DNA from: Pseudomonas sp. KUIN-1
GTDB taxonomy: Bacteria > Pseudomonadota > Gammaproteobacteria > Pseudomonadales > Pseudomonadaceae
Reading direction: 5' to 3'
Length of the DNA stretch: 64,000 bases
Assembly (NCBI RefSeq): GCF_009176725.1
Contig: NZ_AP020337.1
Span: forward strand, 4,657,501-4,721,500
How positions within the stretch are numbered: position 1 is the first letter of the stretch; every line of letters begins with the position of its first letter. The translations under genes were made by a program, and so were the position numbers. The notes beneath the pieces were generated by a model that was not told where the DNA came from, did no database searches, and saw only the letters and a list, made by a program, of their open reading frames with translations. This document shows positions 38,101 to 45,148 of this stretch, piece after piece.

Positions 38101-39508
38101 ACCGGGCGACGCGCCCCCCTTCGCGGACCCTTACCAGCAACAATGGTGGGAAGCGTCGCACGACGAAGCTCAACAACAGTTCTACGCGAATGAAATGCGC
38201 GCCGAAGCCATTCATCTGGACAGCCCGCAGAGCTGGCGTCTGGGGCTGCCTTACCGCACACGCAGCGATGCCATGCTCATTCCGGCAAGCGCCTTGACGC
38301 CTGCGCAGATCAGCTACGAACAGTTCTCCGATCCGGACGGGCCATTCGCAACCTTGCCACGCACGCTCACCAGTCTGTCGGTGCAACGCTACATCGGTTG
38401 TGGCGATGGCGAGGCGACCTTTCAGGCGCTGGCTGACGCCGTTGAAACGGCTGAACTGGATGATCATGCACTGAGCGCCTATGAGCGGGTCATGGACAGC
38501 GTCACTCTGGCCGAAAAACTCGTCGAGATCGGCTATCAGCAGATGCCAAGCTTTCTGCCCGCAGACAGCCTGAATCTATGGTCGGTAAAACGCGGCTTCG
38601 CCACTTATGCCGGTCCGGAGCATTTCTTTCACCCCACCACATTCAGGCCCACACGCAGCCATGGCTGGAGTCTTGTCGAGTACGACGCCTATGATCTGTT
38701 CACGACTCGCATTACCGACCCGGCAGGCTGCGTCACCACGGCTGAATACGATTATCGTGTGCTGCAGCCAAGACGAATCATCGACCCCAATCAGAACAGT
38801 CAGGAAGCGGATTACGACGCCTTCGGCAGGGTATGGGCAACCAGCTTTTACGGCACGGAACTGGGTGAGGCAGCCGGTTTTCCGCCGCTCAATCGCGCCG
38901 GACATTACTGGGCTTCTGCCAGCGATGTCGTACTGCAACCCGACTATGCGCTGGGCAGGCAGGCCAGCGCGGCCTATTACGATGGCAATACGGCTTTGGG
39001 GCGGGTCCACATACCGCTGGCAACCGCTGTCCTGGTTGCGGACCGCTACCCCGAAGATCCAGACAGGCAGATCCGCATCAGCATGGCGTCGATAGACGGC
39101 TTCGGTCGCACCCTGCAAACCCGTCAAAAGGTGGAGGACGGCGACGCCTATTCCGTCGATGAATGGGGCAATCTCGAACTGGTCGGCGGTCAACCGAAAA
39201 TTGTCCACGCATCGCCACGCTGGCGTGTCAGTGAACGGGTGGAATACAACAATAAAGGCCTGGCGGTGCGCGTCTACCGGCCGTATTTCGCCAACAGTCA
39301 TCTGTATGTGAACGACGCCTCGATACGCTCACAAAACATCGTCGACAAACAGTTCTACGACCCGCTGGGGCGTCCGACCATCACCATTACCGCCAAAGGC
39401 TGGATGCGCCGGCAGACCTATCGGGTCTGGTACACAGTAAGTGAGGACGAAAACGACACGGCCGAGGAAGTGCTGGCAGCGAGGAAGGCAGCCGAGCATG
39501 GTCAGTAG
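35165..39508 (+). CDS. tcaC: Tc toxin TcB subunit (TcaC/TcdB-like)
   Basis: A 1447-residue TcB protein, close to the usual length of about 1480. The N-terminal SpvB domain starts LPKGGGAIQSIGKGWGSVGT (near residue 20) and has SYQSTSGNGVFGLGWNL (near 73). FG-GAP/VCBS-like beta-propeller blades are visible: DLTGDGRLDWV (near 466), DLVGDGLSDLALIG (near 517) and DLDGSGASDVLYL (near 626). The TcdB middle domains and the first YD-shell half follow. TcB forms the propeller gate to TcA and, with TcC, the hollow cocoon holding the toxic tip. GGGAGC precedes the ATG. The 3' end overlaps tccC by 11 bp, fitting co-expression of the two cocoon halves. Confidence 0.92.
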   Translation: MEAQSQSQNQSPQSLQPAVATPSLPKGGGAIQSIGKGWGSVGTSGAASLEIALPISQGRGYAPALSLSYQSTSGNGVFGLGWNLNTSKVARRASKGVPSYTDDDLVFGPGGDVCLPERDDSGALVSSQVSRYNGDDLDATYQVVRYFSRVEGAFARIEHWRVNNTDPGFWLIHGADGSLNLYGRKISSRIADPADMNRVAEWLLDESMNAVGEHILYEYKPEDHQGLPEDHPRNFRAQRYLSRVRYGNAKAHPLLYLWEEDSLDDLLWHFDLLFDYGQRDTRSDPPPAYDEQFTWPVRSDPHSSFAYGFELGNLRLCRQVLMFHHFPNELGASPLLTRRLLLEHYQTTLGYNMLSAAHSEAWDGTDWRRVDRQPPVQFQYTDFSLESGIYTPLEPMAGLNDGQQYQLVDLYGDGLPGILYRDDKAWLYREPIRDTAGTADAVAYGTCQPLPRIPTADSAAPVRQTLTDLTGDGRLDWVVAQPGMAGFFTLNPDRSWSKYATFSAFPAEFFHPQGQMADLVGDGLSDLALIGPRSVRLYANRRADGFAAAVDIPHDEDRLPLLSDSSTELVAFSDLLGTGQQHLIRIRHNEIRVWPNLGRGRFGKGQLFATLPYTYEAFDSSRVRLADLDGSGASDVLYLQADGFQVFMNQGGNGLAAAFDQPWPEGVRYDRFCQFSAVDLLGLGFSSLVLTVPHMAPRHWSLYYAADRTGTVHKPYLLKASDNNLGAAGEVSYRSSAQEWLDEKNELRGAGSVAVSELPFPVHVVVRQTLQDKVTGNTLTQLFRYRQGFYDPREREFRGFGLLLQTDTETSSQNQEDFTAPVLNKTWFHTGRYPARPCTDYDRSDLLARLPGEHVLSRLDAATQTELPITDADDATLQEMARALSGSVLRGEVFGLDASQRPTVLYSTQSCRYLVRQLQALSAHRPYASMLPLSLEVITYRYEAEELEDPMCEHSMNLAWDRYGSMLHSASVNYARRKKPGDAPPFADPYQQQWWEASHDEAQQQFYANEMRAEAIHLDSPQSWRLGLPYRTRSDAMLIPASALTPAQISYEQFSDPDGPFATLPRTLTSLSVQRYIGCGDGEATFQALADAVETAELDDHALSAYERVMDSVTLAEKLVEIGYQQMPSFLPADSLNLWSVKRGFATYAGPEHFFHPTTFRPTRSHGWSLVEYDAYDLFTTRITDPAGCVTTAEYDYRVLQPRRIIDPNQNSQEADYDAFGRVWATSFYGTELGEAAGFPPLNRAGHYWASASDVVLQPDYALGRQASAAYYDGNTALGRVHIPLATAVLVADRYPEDPDRQIRISMASIDGFGRTLQTRQKVEDGDAYSVDEWGNLELVGGQPKIVHASPRWRVSERVEYNNKGLAVRVYRPYFANSHLYVNDASIRSQNIVDKQFYDPLGRPTITITAKGWMRRQTYRVWYTVSEDENDTAEEVLAARKAAEHGQ

Positions 39509-42146
39509 CGCGGTACATGCCCATACGCCGGAGTTGATCGTTTGCGAGGGGCGTGGCCTGGTTGTGCGCCAGGTCCTTTTACATCGAACCGAAGCCACGG
39601 AAGCGGCCGCAATGCGGGTTACCCGACAGCGTTTCGACCCGGCAGGCAGAATGATCGCCGCCACTGATCCACGTCTGGCCAACGCCAACCGGAGCACTGT
39701 CTACAGCCTTGGCGGCAACGCGTTGGCCACTGAGAGTGTCGATGCCGGCTGGCAACGGGTGTTATTCGGCGAGGCGGGCCAGGTCTTGCGCGACTGGGAT
39801 GGTCGCGGCACCGAGAAGCAGCTCCAGTACGACCTGCACCTGCGCCCGACAAGGATCATCGAACAGAATCGGTGTGCAGAGCGGTTCACCTTTGGCCAGG
39901 CAGATGCAGCGGCACACAACCAATGCAATCAACTGGTTCGCCATGACGATACGGCGGGTTCGCGCTTGCTGGCAGATTACGGGCTGCTCGGCGTAGCGCT
40001 TTGTGAAGAACGACAGTTCCTGCAAACCCCTGATAGCCCGGACTGGCCGCTGGCCGAAGCCGAGCGCGATGCCTTGCTTGAGCCTGTCGTGCTGCAAACC
40101 TGCTGGCGGTTCAATGCGCTGGGCGACGCGCTTGCGCAGACCGATGCCATGGGCAATACCCAGGCATTTGGCATGACAGTCGCCGGGCAGTTGAAAGCGG
40201 CTGGACTGACATTGGCCGGTGCCTCACAGCCGCAGACACTGGTCAATGAAATTCATTACAACGCGTTCAATCAAGTCGAACAGGAAACAGCGGGCAATGG
40301 CGTAGTCAGCCTTTATTCCTATGATCAACAGGACGGCCGACTGACCGGGCTGAGCGCGATATCTGCTGACGGCACGCTGCTGCAGCAACTCAATTACAGC
40401 TATGACCCGGTGGGCAATATCCTGCTCGTCAACGATACGTCTCAACCGGACAGGTATTGCGACAACCAGCTTATCGAACCGATCAGCCGTTACCGTTACG
40501 ACACGCTGTATCAACTGATCGAAGCCAGCGGCCGTGAAGTCCGAAATGTTGCCAGCCATGGTCCCGCGTTGCCCGGGCTGCAACCTCTGCCAGCGCTTGA
40601 TCCTTGCCAGGTCAGCAACTACAGACAGAATTACAGCTACGACGCAGCGGGCAATCTGATGCAAATGCGCCACGAAGGTTCGCACGCGTTCACCCGCAAC
40701 ATGCACGTTGCCCCGGACAGCAATCGCAGCCTGCCCGACGATGACGGGGATGTGGATTTCGCCACGAGCTTTGATGCCAACGGCAATCTGCTGCAACTGG
40801 TTCGCGGGCAGGTTATGGGTTGGGATGCGCGTAATCAGTTGCAGTACATCACTACTGTGCAACGTGAAGACGGGTCGAACGATGACGAACGCTATGTCTA
40901 TGACGGCCAGGGTCAACGTTGTCGCAAGATCAGTACTGCTCAGGCATCAGGTCGCACCCTGATCAACGAAGTGCGCTACCTGCCGGGGCTGGAAATTCGT
41001 ACCACGGCCGATGGCGAAATCCTCCATGTCATCACCGCTCAGGCGGGTCGCAATAGTGTGCGAGTGTTGCACTGGAAAGCCGGAAAACCGGGCATTATTA
41101 CGAACGATCAGGTGCGTTACAGCCTGGGTGATCATCTGGGCTCGAGCACGCTGGAACTGGATCAGCAAGGCGGCCTGATCAGCCAGGAAAGCTATTACCC
41201 TTTCGGCGGCACGGCCTGGTGGGCGGCGCGCAGCGCAGTGGAAGCGAAGTACAAGACCGTGCGTTATTCGGGCAAGGAGCGCGACGCCAGCGGGCTTTAT
41301 TACTACGGGTTCAGGTATTACGCGCCGTGGTTGCAGCGGTGGATCAATCCGGACCCGGCGGGGGATGTGGATGGGTTGAATCTGTACGGGTACGTAAAAA
41401 ACAGTCCAATCACCTATTACGACAGGTTGGGATACATGGGGAAGCACGCGCTTGAGTCGCCGCCATCACCCGCTCGTCGAAAACCGATAACCTCAAATAG
41501 CTATGCCCTTGAAAATCAAGATGCGAGACCCGGTGTTTTGTGGGGCGATCAGGAGCCATTCCTCGGACCTGCTTACACATTACCAGACAGATATCTTGTT
41601 TCCGGATTGGAAGAAAGATTGGCCGCAGTTGATAAACGTTCCGGCGAGGCGACCGCTATCGTAGCGACGATGTTTGACCATAACAGCAGCTTGGCATACG
41701 GCCCCTACGTCGTAGAATCAAAGCATCTTCAAAAAGAGGACGACTTCCTCAACGAATACGCGCCCAACGAATGGACCTTTCGTTCAAATTACAAAAGAAG
41801 CGGAAGCAATGACTACCATGCCAATGACGTAGTCCGATACCAGTATAGAACCATCGCCCAAAAAACAAATACCCATGGCGTTTTACCTTCGGTTATAAAA
41901 AATAGCTTCGTCGTGAATAATGAGACGTTGACGAAAACTTTGACAATAGAAAACAAAACTCCGGAAATGCTACAGACTTTTCTTCAGGAAACGCCCAACG
42001 GCAAGCGAACTCAACGAGTACTTGACGACTTTGGCATGGAGGCTTTATGGGTTGATCGGCAGGGGGACTCAGAATTCCCCTTCGCTGACTTTATTGTTGC
42101 TGTACGCCCTAAACAGCAATCATATAGCCAGACTGGCTTTTACTAG
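39498..42146 (+). CDS. tccC: TccC-like TcC toxin subunit with unrecognised tip
   Basis: An 882-residue protein starting at MVSSAVHAHTPELIVCEGRG (ATG 39498, inside the tcaC end); a longer extension to 39441 is not needed. The YD/Rhs core is almost identical in long stretches to the two leftward TccC genes and ends GLYYYGFRYYAPWLQRWINP, DPAGDVDGLNLYGY (near residue 620). The tip of about 255 residues is different: it begins GYMGKHALESPPSP and ends FPFADFIVAVRPKQ. It has no HExxH and no motif I can name. Its DNA is more AT-rich than the core. Being cotranscribed with tcaA-tcaB-tcaC, this is the default cargo; the divergent TccC proteins are alternatives. Confidence 0.88.
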   Translation: MVSSAVHAHTPELIVCEGRGLVVRQVLLHRTEATEAAAMRVTRQRFDPAGRMIAATDPRLANANRSTVYSLGGNALATESVDAGWQRVLFGEAGQVLRDWDGRGTEKQLQYDLHLRPTRIIEQNRCAERFTFGQADAAAHNQCNQLVRHDDTAGSRLLADYGLLGVALCEERQFLQTPDSPDWPLAEAERDALLEPVVLQTCWRFNALGDALAQTDAMGNTQAFGMTVAGQLKAAGLTLAGASQPQTLVNEIHYNAFNQVEQETAGNGVVSLYSYDQQDGRLTGLSAISADGTLLQQLNYSYDPVGNILLVNDTSQPDRYCDNQLIEPISRYRYDTLYQLIEASGREVRNVASHGPALPGLQPLPALDPCQVSNYRQNYSYDAAGNLMQMRHEGSHAFTRNMHVAPDSNRSLPDDDGDVDFATSFDANGNLLQLVRGQVMGWDARNQLQYITTVQREDGSNDDERYVYDGQGQRCRKISTAQASGRTLINEVRYLPGLEIRTTADGEILHVITAQAGRNSVRVLHWKAGKPGIITNDQVRYSLGDHLGSSTLELDQQGGLISQESYYPFGGTAWWAARSAVEAKYKTVRYSGKERDASGLYYYGFRYYAPWLQRWINPDPAGDVDGLNLYGYVKNSPITYYDRLGYMGKHALESPPSPARRKPITSNSYALENQDARPGVLWGDQEPFLGPAYTLPDRYLVSGLEERLAAVDKRSGEATAIVATMFDHNSSLAYGPYVVESKHLQKEDDFLNEYAPNEWTFRSNYKRSGSNDYHANDVVRYQYRTIAQKTNTHGVLPSVIKNSFVVNNETLTKTLTIENKTPEMLQTFLQETPNGKRTQRVLDDFGMEALWVDRQGDSEFPFADFIVAVRPKQQSYSQTGFY

Positions 42147-42209
42147 GGAAACGATGGGGAAGACTTCCAAACTTGGTAGAACGTCTGATCTCAATCGCCG
42201 AGACGCCTG

Positions 42210-42300
42210 ATGAAGCAGATGACCTTCACCGACGCCGACGCCGACGCCGAATACGCCGCACGGAAAGTTTCTCTTGGTCAATACCAGGTTGGTAAAAGGA
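42210..42300 (+). pseudogene. IS5-family transposase N-terminal remnant
   Basis: ATG 42210 begins MKQMTFTDADADAEYAARK, followed by a decayed segment resembling KxFLxEMDQVV. I recall MKQMTFADAEYA...FLxEMDQVVPW as the common N-terminus of IS5-group transposases in Pseudomonas. A (GACGCC)n expansion interrupts the start. The rest of the element is missing. It marks a past insertion between the TccC gene and the orphan tip fragment. Confidence 0.5.
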
Positions 42301-42337
42301 CGTCTAGACATGAACGAAGCTATGCATGCCCATACCA

Positions 42338-42451
42338 CTGACCGAGTTTCAAATGGAGGCATTGTGGGTGCAGCGCCAAACAGATCCTGTACTGGATCCG
42401 ATCAGCCATTTTACGCTCGGAGTGAAACACATTAATCATTTTAAACTGTAG
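42338..42451 (+). pseudogene. Orphan TccC tip fragment (displaced C-terminal end)
   Basis: The frame reads LTEFQMEALWVQRQTDPVLD then PISHFTLGVKH and stops. It aligns with the last part of the intact tccC tip (DDFGMEALWVDRQGDSEFP, then FADFIVAVRP): MEALWV and RQ-D are shared, as is the order of hydrophobic residues. It is a remnant of a related tip, as found behind Rhs genes when a new C-terminus has been swapped in. Confidence 0.6.
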
Positions 42452-42716
42452 ACTCACGTCACCATCTCCAATATTGAGAATGCTCGGTACTTGCAACCGC
42501 AACTCAAAGCAAAGCCATTTTTATTTATAAGGCAGCACTCTGACAGTGCAAAGCGGCCGATAGATTCTGTACGACCACTCTGACAACAAGTAGAGATATT
42601 TCAGTCAACACCAAAGGTTGCTGACAACCATGTTCGATAAAAATAAAGATTACGCTGCTGAAACATATGGATAACTGCATGTAACATAAGACCGATCGAA
42701 CGTGGAGATTTGAAAC

Positions 42717-42925
42717 ATGGCATTTGATGCGTACATCAAAATCGAAGGCATTCCAGGCGAAGCGCTGGATGATCGCTACAAGGACTGTATCGAGATCACC
42801 GGGTATGGTTTCGGCATGCACCAAAGTACCTCAGCCACGGCGAGTTCTTAAGGAGGCGCCTCGTCGGGCCGGACGTCCTTGACGTGATTTCACGTTCACC
42901 AAGATCTCAGAAAACTCCTTGAGCC
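42717..42925 (+). pseudogene. hcp: Truncated Hcp (type VI secretion tube/effector carrier) gene
   Basis: ATG 42717, with GGAG nine bases upstream, encodes MAFDAYIKIEGIPGEALDDR...GYGFGMHQSTSATASS, the N-terminus of Hcp1-type proteins, and then stops (TAA at 42849). The following bases still encode Hcp-like GGASS-R-SLT and then run into a second stop and a shifted FHVHQ, matching the TDFTFTK strand. So about 60-65 codons of a roughly 170-codon gene survive, with a nonsense codon and a frameshift. Orphan hcp genes often precede type VI effector/immunity pairs, which fits the Tai4-like genes that follow. Confidence 0.8.
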
Positions 42926-42932
42926 TTACTTA

Positions 42933-43372
42933 ATGAAGTCACTTTCTACGAGCACACTAATCTGCTTCACACTTACCGCTTTTAATATCCCTGCATCTGC
43001 TCAGCCATCATCGCCAGAAGGCATGAATAGAACCCACGCGCAAAACTATAAAGACATGGTTCTTGCCACCTGCATTGCGAACGCTTACAAATTCAGTGAC
43101 AACGTCGGGACTGACGCTGGCAGCAGCGTCACAGCGTTGCGCGAGTGGGCCAACTATGATTGGAAAAAAGCCCTGAGAAGCCCAGAGAATTCGTAGACAA
43201 CCACCTCGCAAGAGACTACACAAACCCTCTTGTCGAGCCCGAAATAAAAGGCGTGAAATTTGACTTGCTTAAGTGCCTTGATCTTTACCACAGCAAAGAG
43301 CTGGATGCGCAGACAAAAAAAGCCGTAATAAACCCTACACATACCGACGTGCAAGACTACAAGCGACCCTAA
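42933..43372 (+). pseudogene. Tai4-like type VI immunity gene, copy 1, frameshifted
   Basis: Starts MKSLSTSTLICFTLTAFNIP with a Sec signal ending at ASAQ, followed by the family pattern SSPEGMNRTHAQNYKDMVLA. After NYDW the frame is lost and continues one frame back with EKSPEKP...HLARDYTNPLVEPEIKGVKF. Against copies 2 and 3 one base is missing near 43160; adding it gives 146 codons, the same as copy 3. The intact protein would be a periplasmic inhibitor of a Tae4 peptidoglycan amidase. As written it is a truncated 87-residue protein lacking the C-terminal half. Confidence 0.8.
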
Positions 43373-43394
43373 ACGCGAAATGGAGTTACGTATA

Positions 43395-43829
43395 ATGAGG
43401 ATACCTTTTGCAATCAAGACAGTATTTCTTGTATTCGCGACAACCCACTGTTTTGCAGACACACTACCTTCATCACCGGAAGGCATGCATAGAAGCTATG
43501 CACAGAACTACAAGGACCTGGTTCTTGCCAACTGTATAGCGAATGCCTACGCCTACGATGTGAAGGTCGAAATTGACGCGGGTAGCAGCGTCAGCGCGAT
43601 GGAAGACTGGGCAAACTACGATTGGGAGGTGGGTCCTGACGAAATCCGGGCGCTGGTCAAAAAATACCTTGCCAGAGACTACACAAACCCGTTGGCTGAG
43701 TCACAGATCAAGGGCGTGAAATTCGATCTCTTGAAGTGCCTAGATCTGTATCACAGCAAGGAACTGGATGCCTTGACAAAAAAGACTGTCGTAGATCCGA
43801 ACCATACCTATATGCAAGACTATAAGTGA
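43395..43829 (+). CDS. Tai4-like type VI amidase immunity protein, copy 2
   Basis: A 144-residue protein from ATG 43395 (MRIPFAIKTVFLVFA, signal peptide to about CFAD), with GGAG nine bases upstream; an ATG at 43380 would add five residues. The mature part has the pattern NYKDLVLANCIANAYAYD, DAGSSVSAMEDW, KKYLARDYTNPLAESQIKGV and KFDLLKCLDLYHSKELDA, which I recognise as the Tai4 family: small helical periplasmic dimers that block Tae4 DL-endopeptidase effectors. Two cysteines (CI, KCL) are conserved among the three copies. No tae4 gene is present nearby. Confidence 0.78.
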   Translation: MRIPFAIKTVFLVFATTHCFADTLPSSPEGMHRSYAQNYKDLVLANCIANAYAYDVKVEIDAGSSVSAMEDWANYDWEVGPDEIRALVKKYLARDYTNPLAESQIKGVKFDLLKCLDLYHSKELDALTKKTVVDPNHTYMQDYK

Positions 43830-43863
43830 TGGCGATGTTAAACCTCACAGGGATATTTAAAAA

Positions 43864-44304
43864 ATGAGGTTATTTCTCGCGACCACGACAGTATTTCTAT
43901 CTCTCGCAGCCTCCAACAGCTTCGCTTACACACCCACCTCCTCACCCGAAGGCATGTACCGAACCTTTGAAAAAAACTACAAGGACATGGCGCTCGCCAC
44001 CTGCATAACCACCGCTTATAAATATGACGTAAACGTCGGAATTGACGCGGGCAGCAGTGTCAGTGCGATGCGTGACTGGACCTACTATGACATGGAAAAA
44101 AGTCCTCTTGCCGTCAAGGCCCTGGTTGAAAAATACCTCGCGCGCGACTACACAAACCCGTTGGCCGAATCCCAGATCAAGGGTATAAAATTCGACCTGC
44201 TGAAATGCCTGGACATGTATCACAGCAAGGAACTGGACGCGCTGACGAAGAAAGTCGTTACAGATCCAAATCATACCTACATGCAGAATATCAAAAAGCC
44301 TTAA
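43864..44304 (+). CDS. Tai4-like type VI amidase immunity protein, copy 3
   Basis: A 146-residue paralogue of the preceding gene, starting MRLFLATTTVFLSLAASNSF with signal cleavage near FAYT. Shared family blocks include NYKDMALATCITTAYKYDVN, DAGSSVSAMRDW, VEKYLARDYTNPLAESQIKG and LLKCLDMYHSKELDALTKK. The C-terminal half is nearly identical to copy 2 while the N-terminal half differs more, suggesting partial recombination or different inhibitor specificities. It lies 34 bp after copy 2, so the array is probably one transcript from the hcp promoter region. Confidence 0.78.
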   Translation: MRLFLATTTVFLSLAASNSFAYTPTSSPEGMYRTFEKNYKDMALATCITTAYKYDVNVGIDAGSSVSAMRDWTYYDMEKSPLAVKALVEKYLARDYTNPLAESQIKGIKFDLLKCLDMYHSKELDALTKKVVTDPNHTYMQNIKKP

Positions 44305-44387
44305 CCACTCCCTTCATGCAACAAGCCTGTCCGGCAAACACTGCACAGGCTATTTCCATTACAAGCACTCTACTCCGCACATTATCT

Positions 44388-44621
44388 TTAAGGCGGAGAC
44401 ACATCATGCTGATCCACTGTGATCCGGTAACTTCCTAACGTCTCGCCTTCGGTAACGTACTGCTTGCTGAAATACTGACAAACAGCCCTCGTCACTTCCC
44501 CGCCTGCAACGAGAACATCCTCAGCAAACCCATTTCGATAATTCTTGTAGGAATTATCAGCAGGACGCCTCCCTTCCAATTGAAGGAAATTTCCGAGAAA
44601 ATCCCGGCCTCTTGCGCTTGG
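44388..44621 (-). pseudogene. Unidentified C-terminal gene remnant
   Basis: The minus-strand frame is open from after a TAG at 44624 and reads RGRDFLGNFLQLEGRRPAD, then YKNYRNGFAEDVLVAGGEV, and ends DQHDVSPP. It has natural-looking protein composition, but no start codon with a ribosome site, and the gene body is absent. It may be the 3' end of a lost gene at the island border. I do not recognise the family. Confidence 0.35.
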
Positions 44622-44645
44622 CTATTCAGGTCTCTAGCCTCCATT

Positions 44646-44860
44646 GATCGCTGCCCAATCAGCGATCAGGTTTGGTAGACCTGAGTGACCTGTGCGCAAT
44701 GCGCCACCTTCTCAAGGCGCATTTTTTCGGCCTGCGTTTATGGTGGCCGTGCGCTTGGCGTCTTCGGACGCACCGGCTTGCCTGGTCACCGGTCTACCAA
44801 CCTGCGTACGGCCGCCACCCTGATCGTTTGGTAGCGAAAGGGGCGGCTCCTTTCATTGAT
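44646..44860 (+). promoter_or_regulatory. Long structured leader of the DUF6124 gene, with internal terminator
   Basis: The region before the DUF6124 gene is full of inverted repeats. TGATCGCT/AGCGATCA lie at 44645-44668. TTTGGTAGACC (44671) can pair with GGTCTACCAA (44790). AATGCGCC/GGCGCATT with T6 at 44698-44727 looks like an intrinsic terminator. GGCGTCTTCGGACGC is a tetraloop hairpin near 44757, and GGTGGCCGT pairs with ACGGCCGCCACC near 44808. AAAGG...CCTTT lies just before the AGGAG. The layout suggests transcription attenuation or a structured RNA. I recall similar leaders before DUF3077/DUF6124 genes elsewhere in Pseudomonas. Confidence 0.55.
44698..44727 (+). terminator. Intrinsic terminator within the DUF6124 leader
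   Basis: AATGCGCC, ten-base loop, GGCGCATT, then TTTT. It lies 150 bp upstream of the start codon on the same strand, so it is either an attenuator or the end of a short upstream RNA. Confidence 0.6.
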
Positions 44861-44874
44861 CAGGAGTTGCAAAC

Positions 44875-45108
44875 ATGCCCGATAAAATCGTTCCCGACCC
44901 GCCCACCGCCCTGTTCACCGTCAACGCATCCGTCAGCCAGGAGGAAGCGCTCAATTACGCTTCGGATCTGCTGCGCTGCATCATTACGACGGCCTATGAG
45001 TCCGGCGATAGCACCCAGGGCACCAGCCGTGACCTGGCGTTTTCGGTGTTGCACATGGCCGAGATGGCCAAAGCCATGGTTGATCGTTCACTGGAATGCA
45101 TCGTTTGA
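44875..45108 (+). CDS. DUF6124 family protein (77 aa)
   Basis: MPDKIVPDPPTALFTVNASV is followed by QEEALNYASDLLRCIITTAY and a helical VLHMAEMAKAMVDRSLECIV end. The pattern VNxxVSxEEAL plus a C-terminal EMAKxLVDxxL helix is what I know as DUF6124 (earlier DUF3077), a short cytoplasmic protein found in many copies in Pseudomonas with unknown function. AGGAG lies nine bases before the ATG. An unusual structured leader precedes it. It is convergent with the cardiolipin synthase gene, separated by a GC-rich hairpin at 45119-45138. Confidence 0.75.
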   Translation: MPDKIVPDPPTALFTVNASVSQEEALNYASDLLRCIITTAYESGDSTQGTSRDLAFSVLHMAEMAKAMVDRSLECIV

Positions 45109-45148
45109 GCAGATGACAACCGGGGCCGCGCTCGGCCCCGCGCCAACC

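Noticed and set aside
43150..43170. Programmed -1 frameshift at the A6 run of the first tai4-like gene
   Set aside because: The run is not in the A AAA AAG phase for the zero frame; paralogue comparison shows a simple one-base loss instead.
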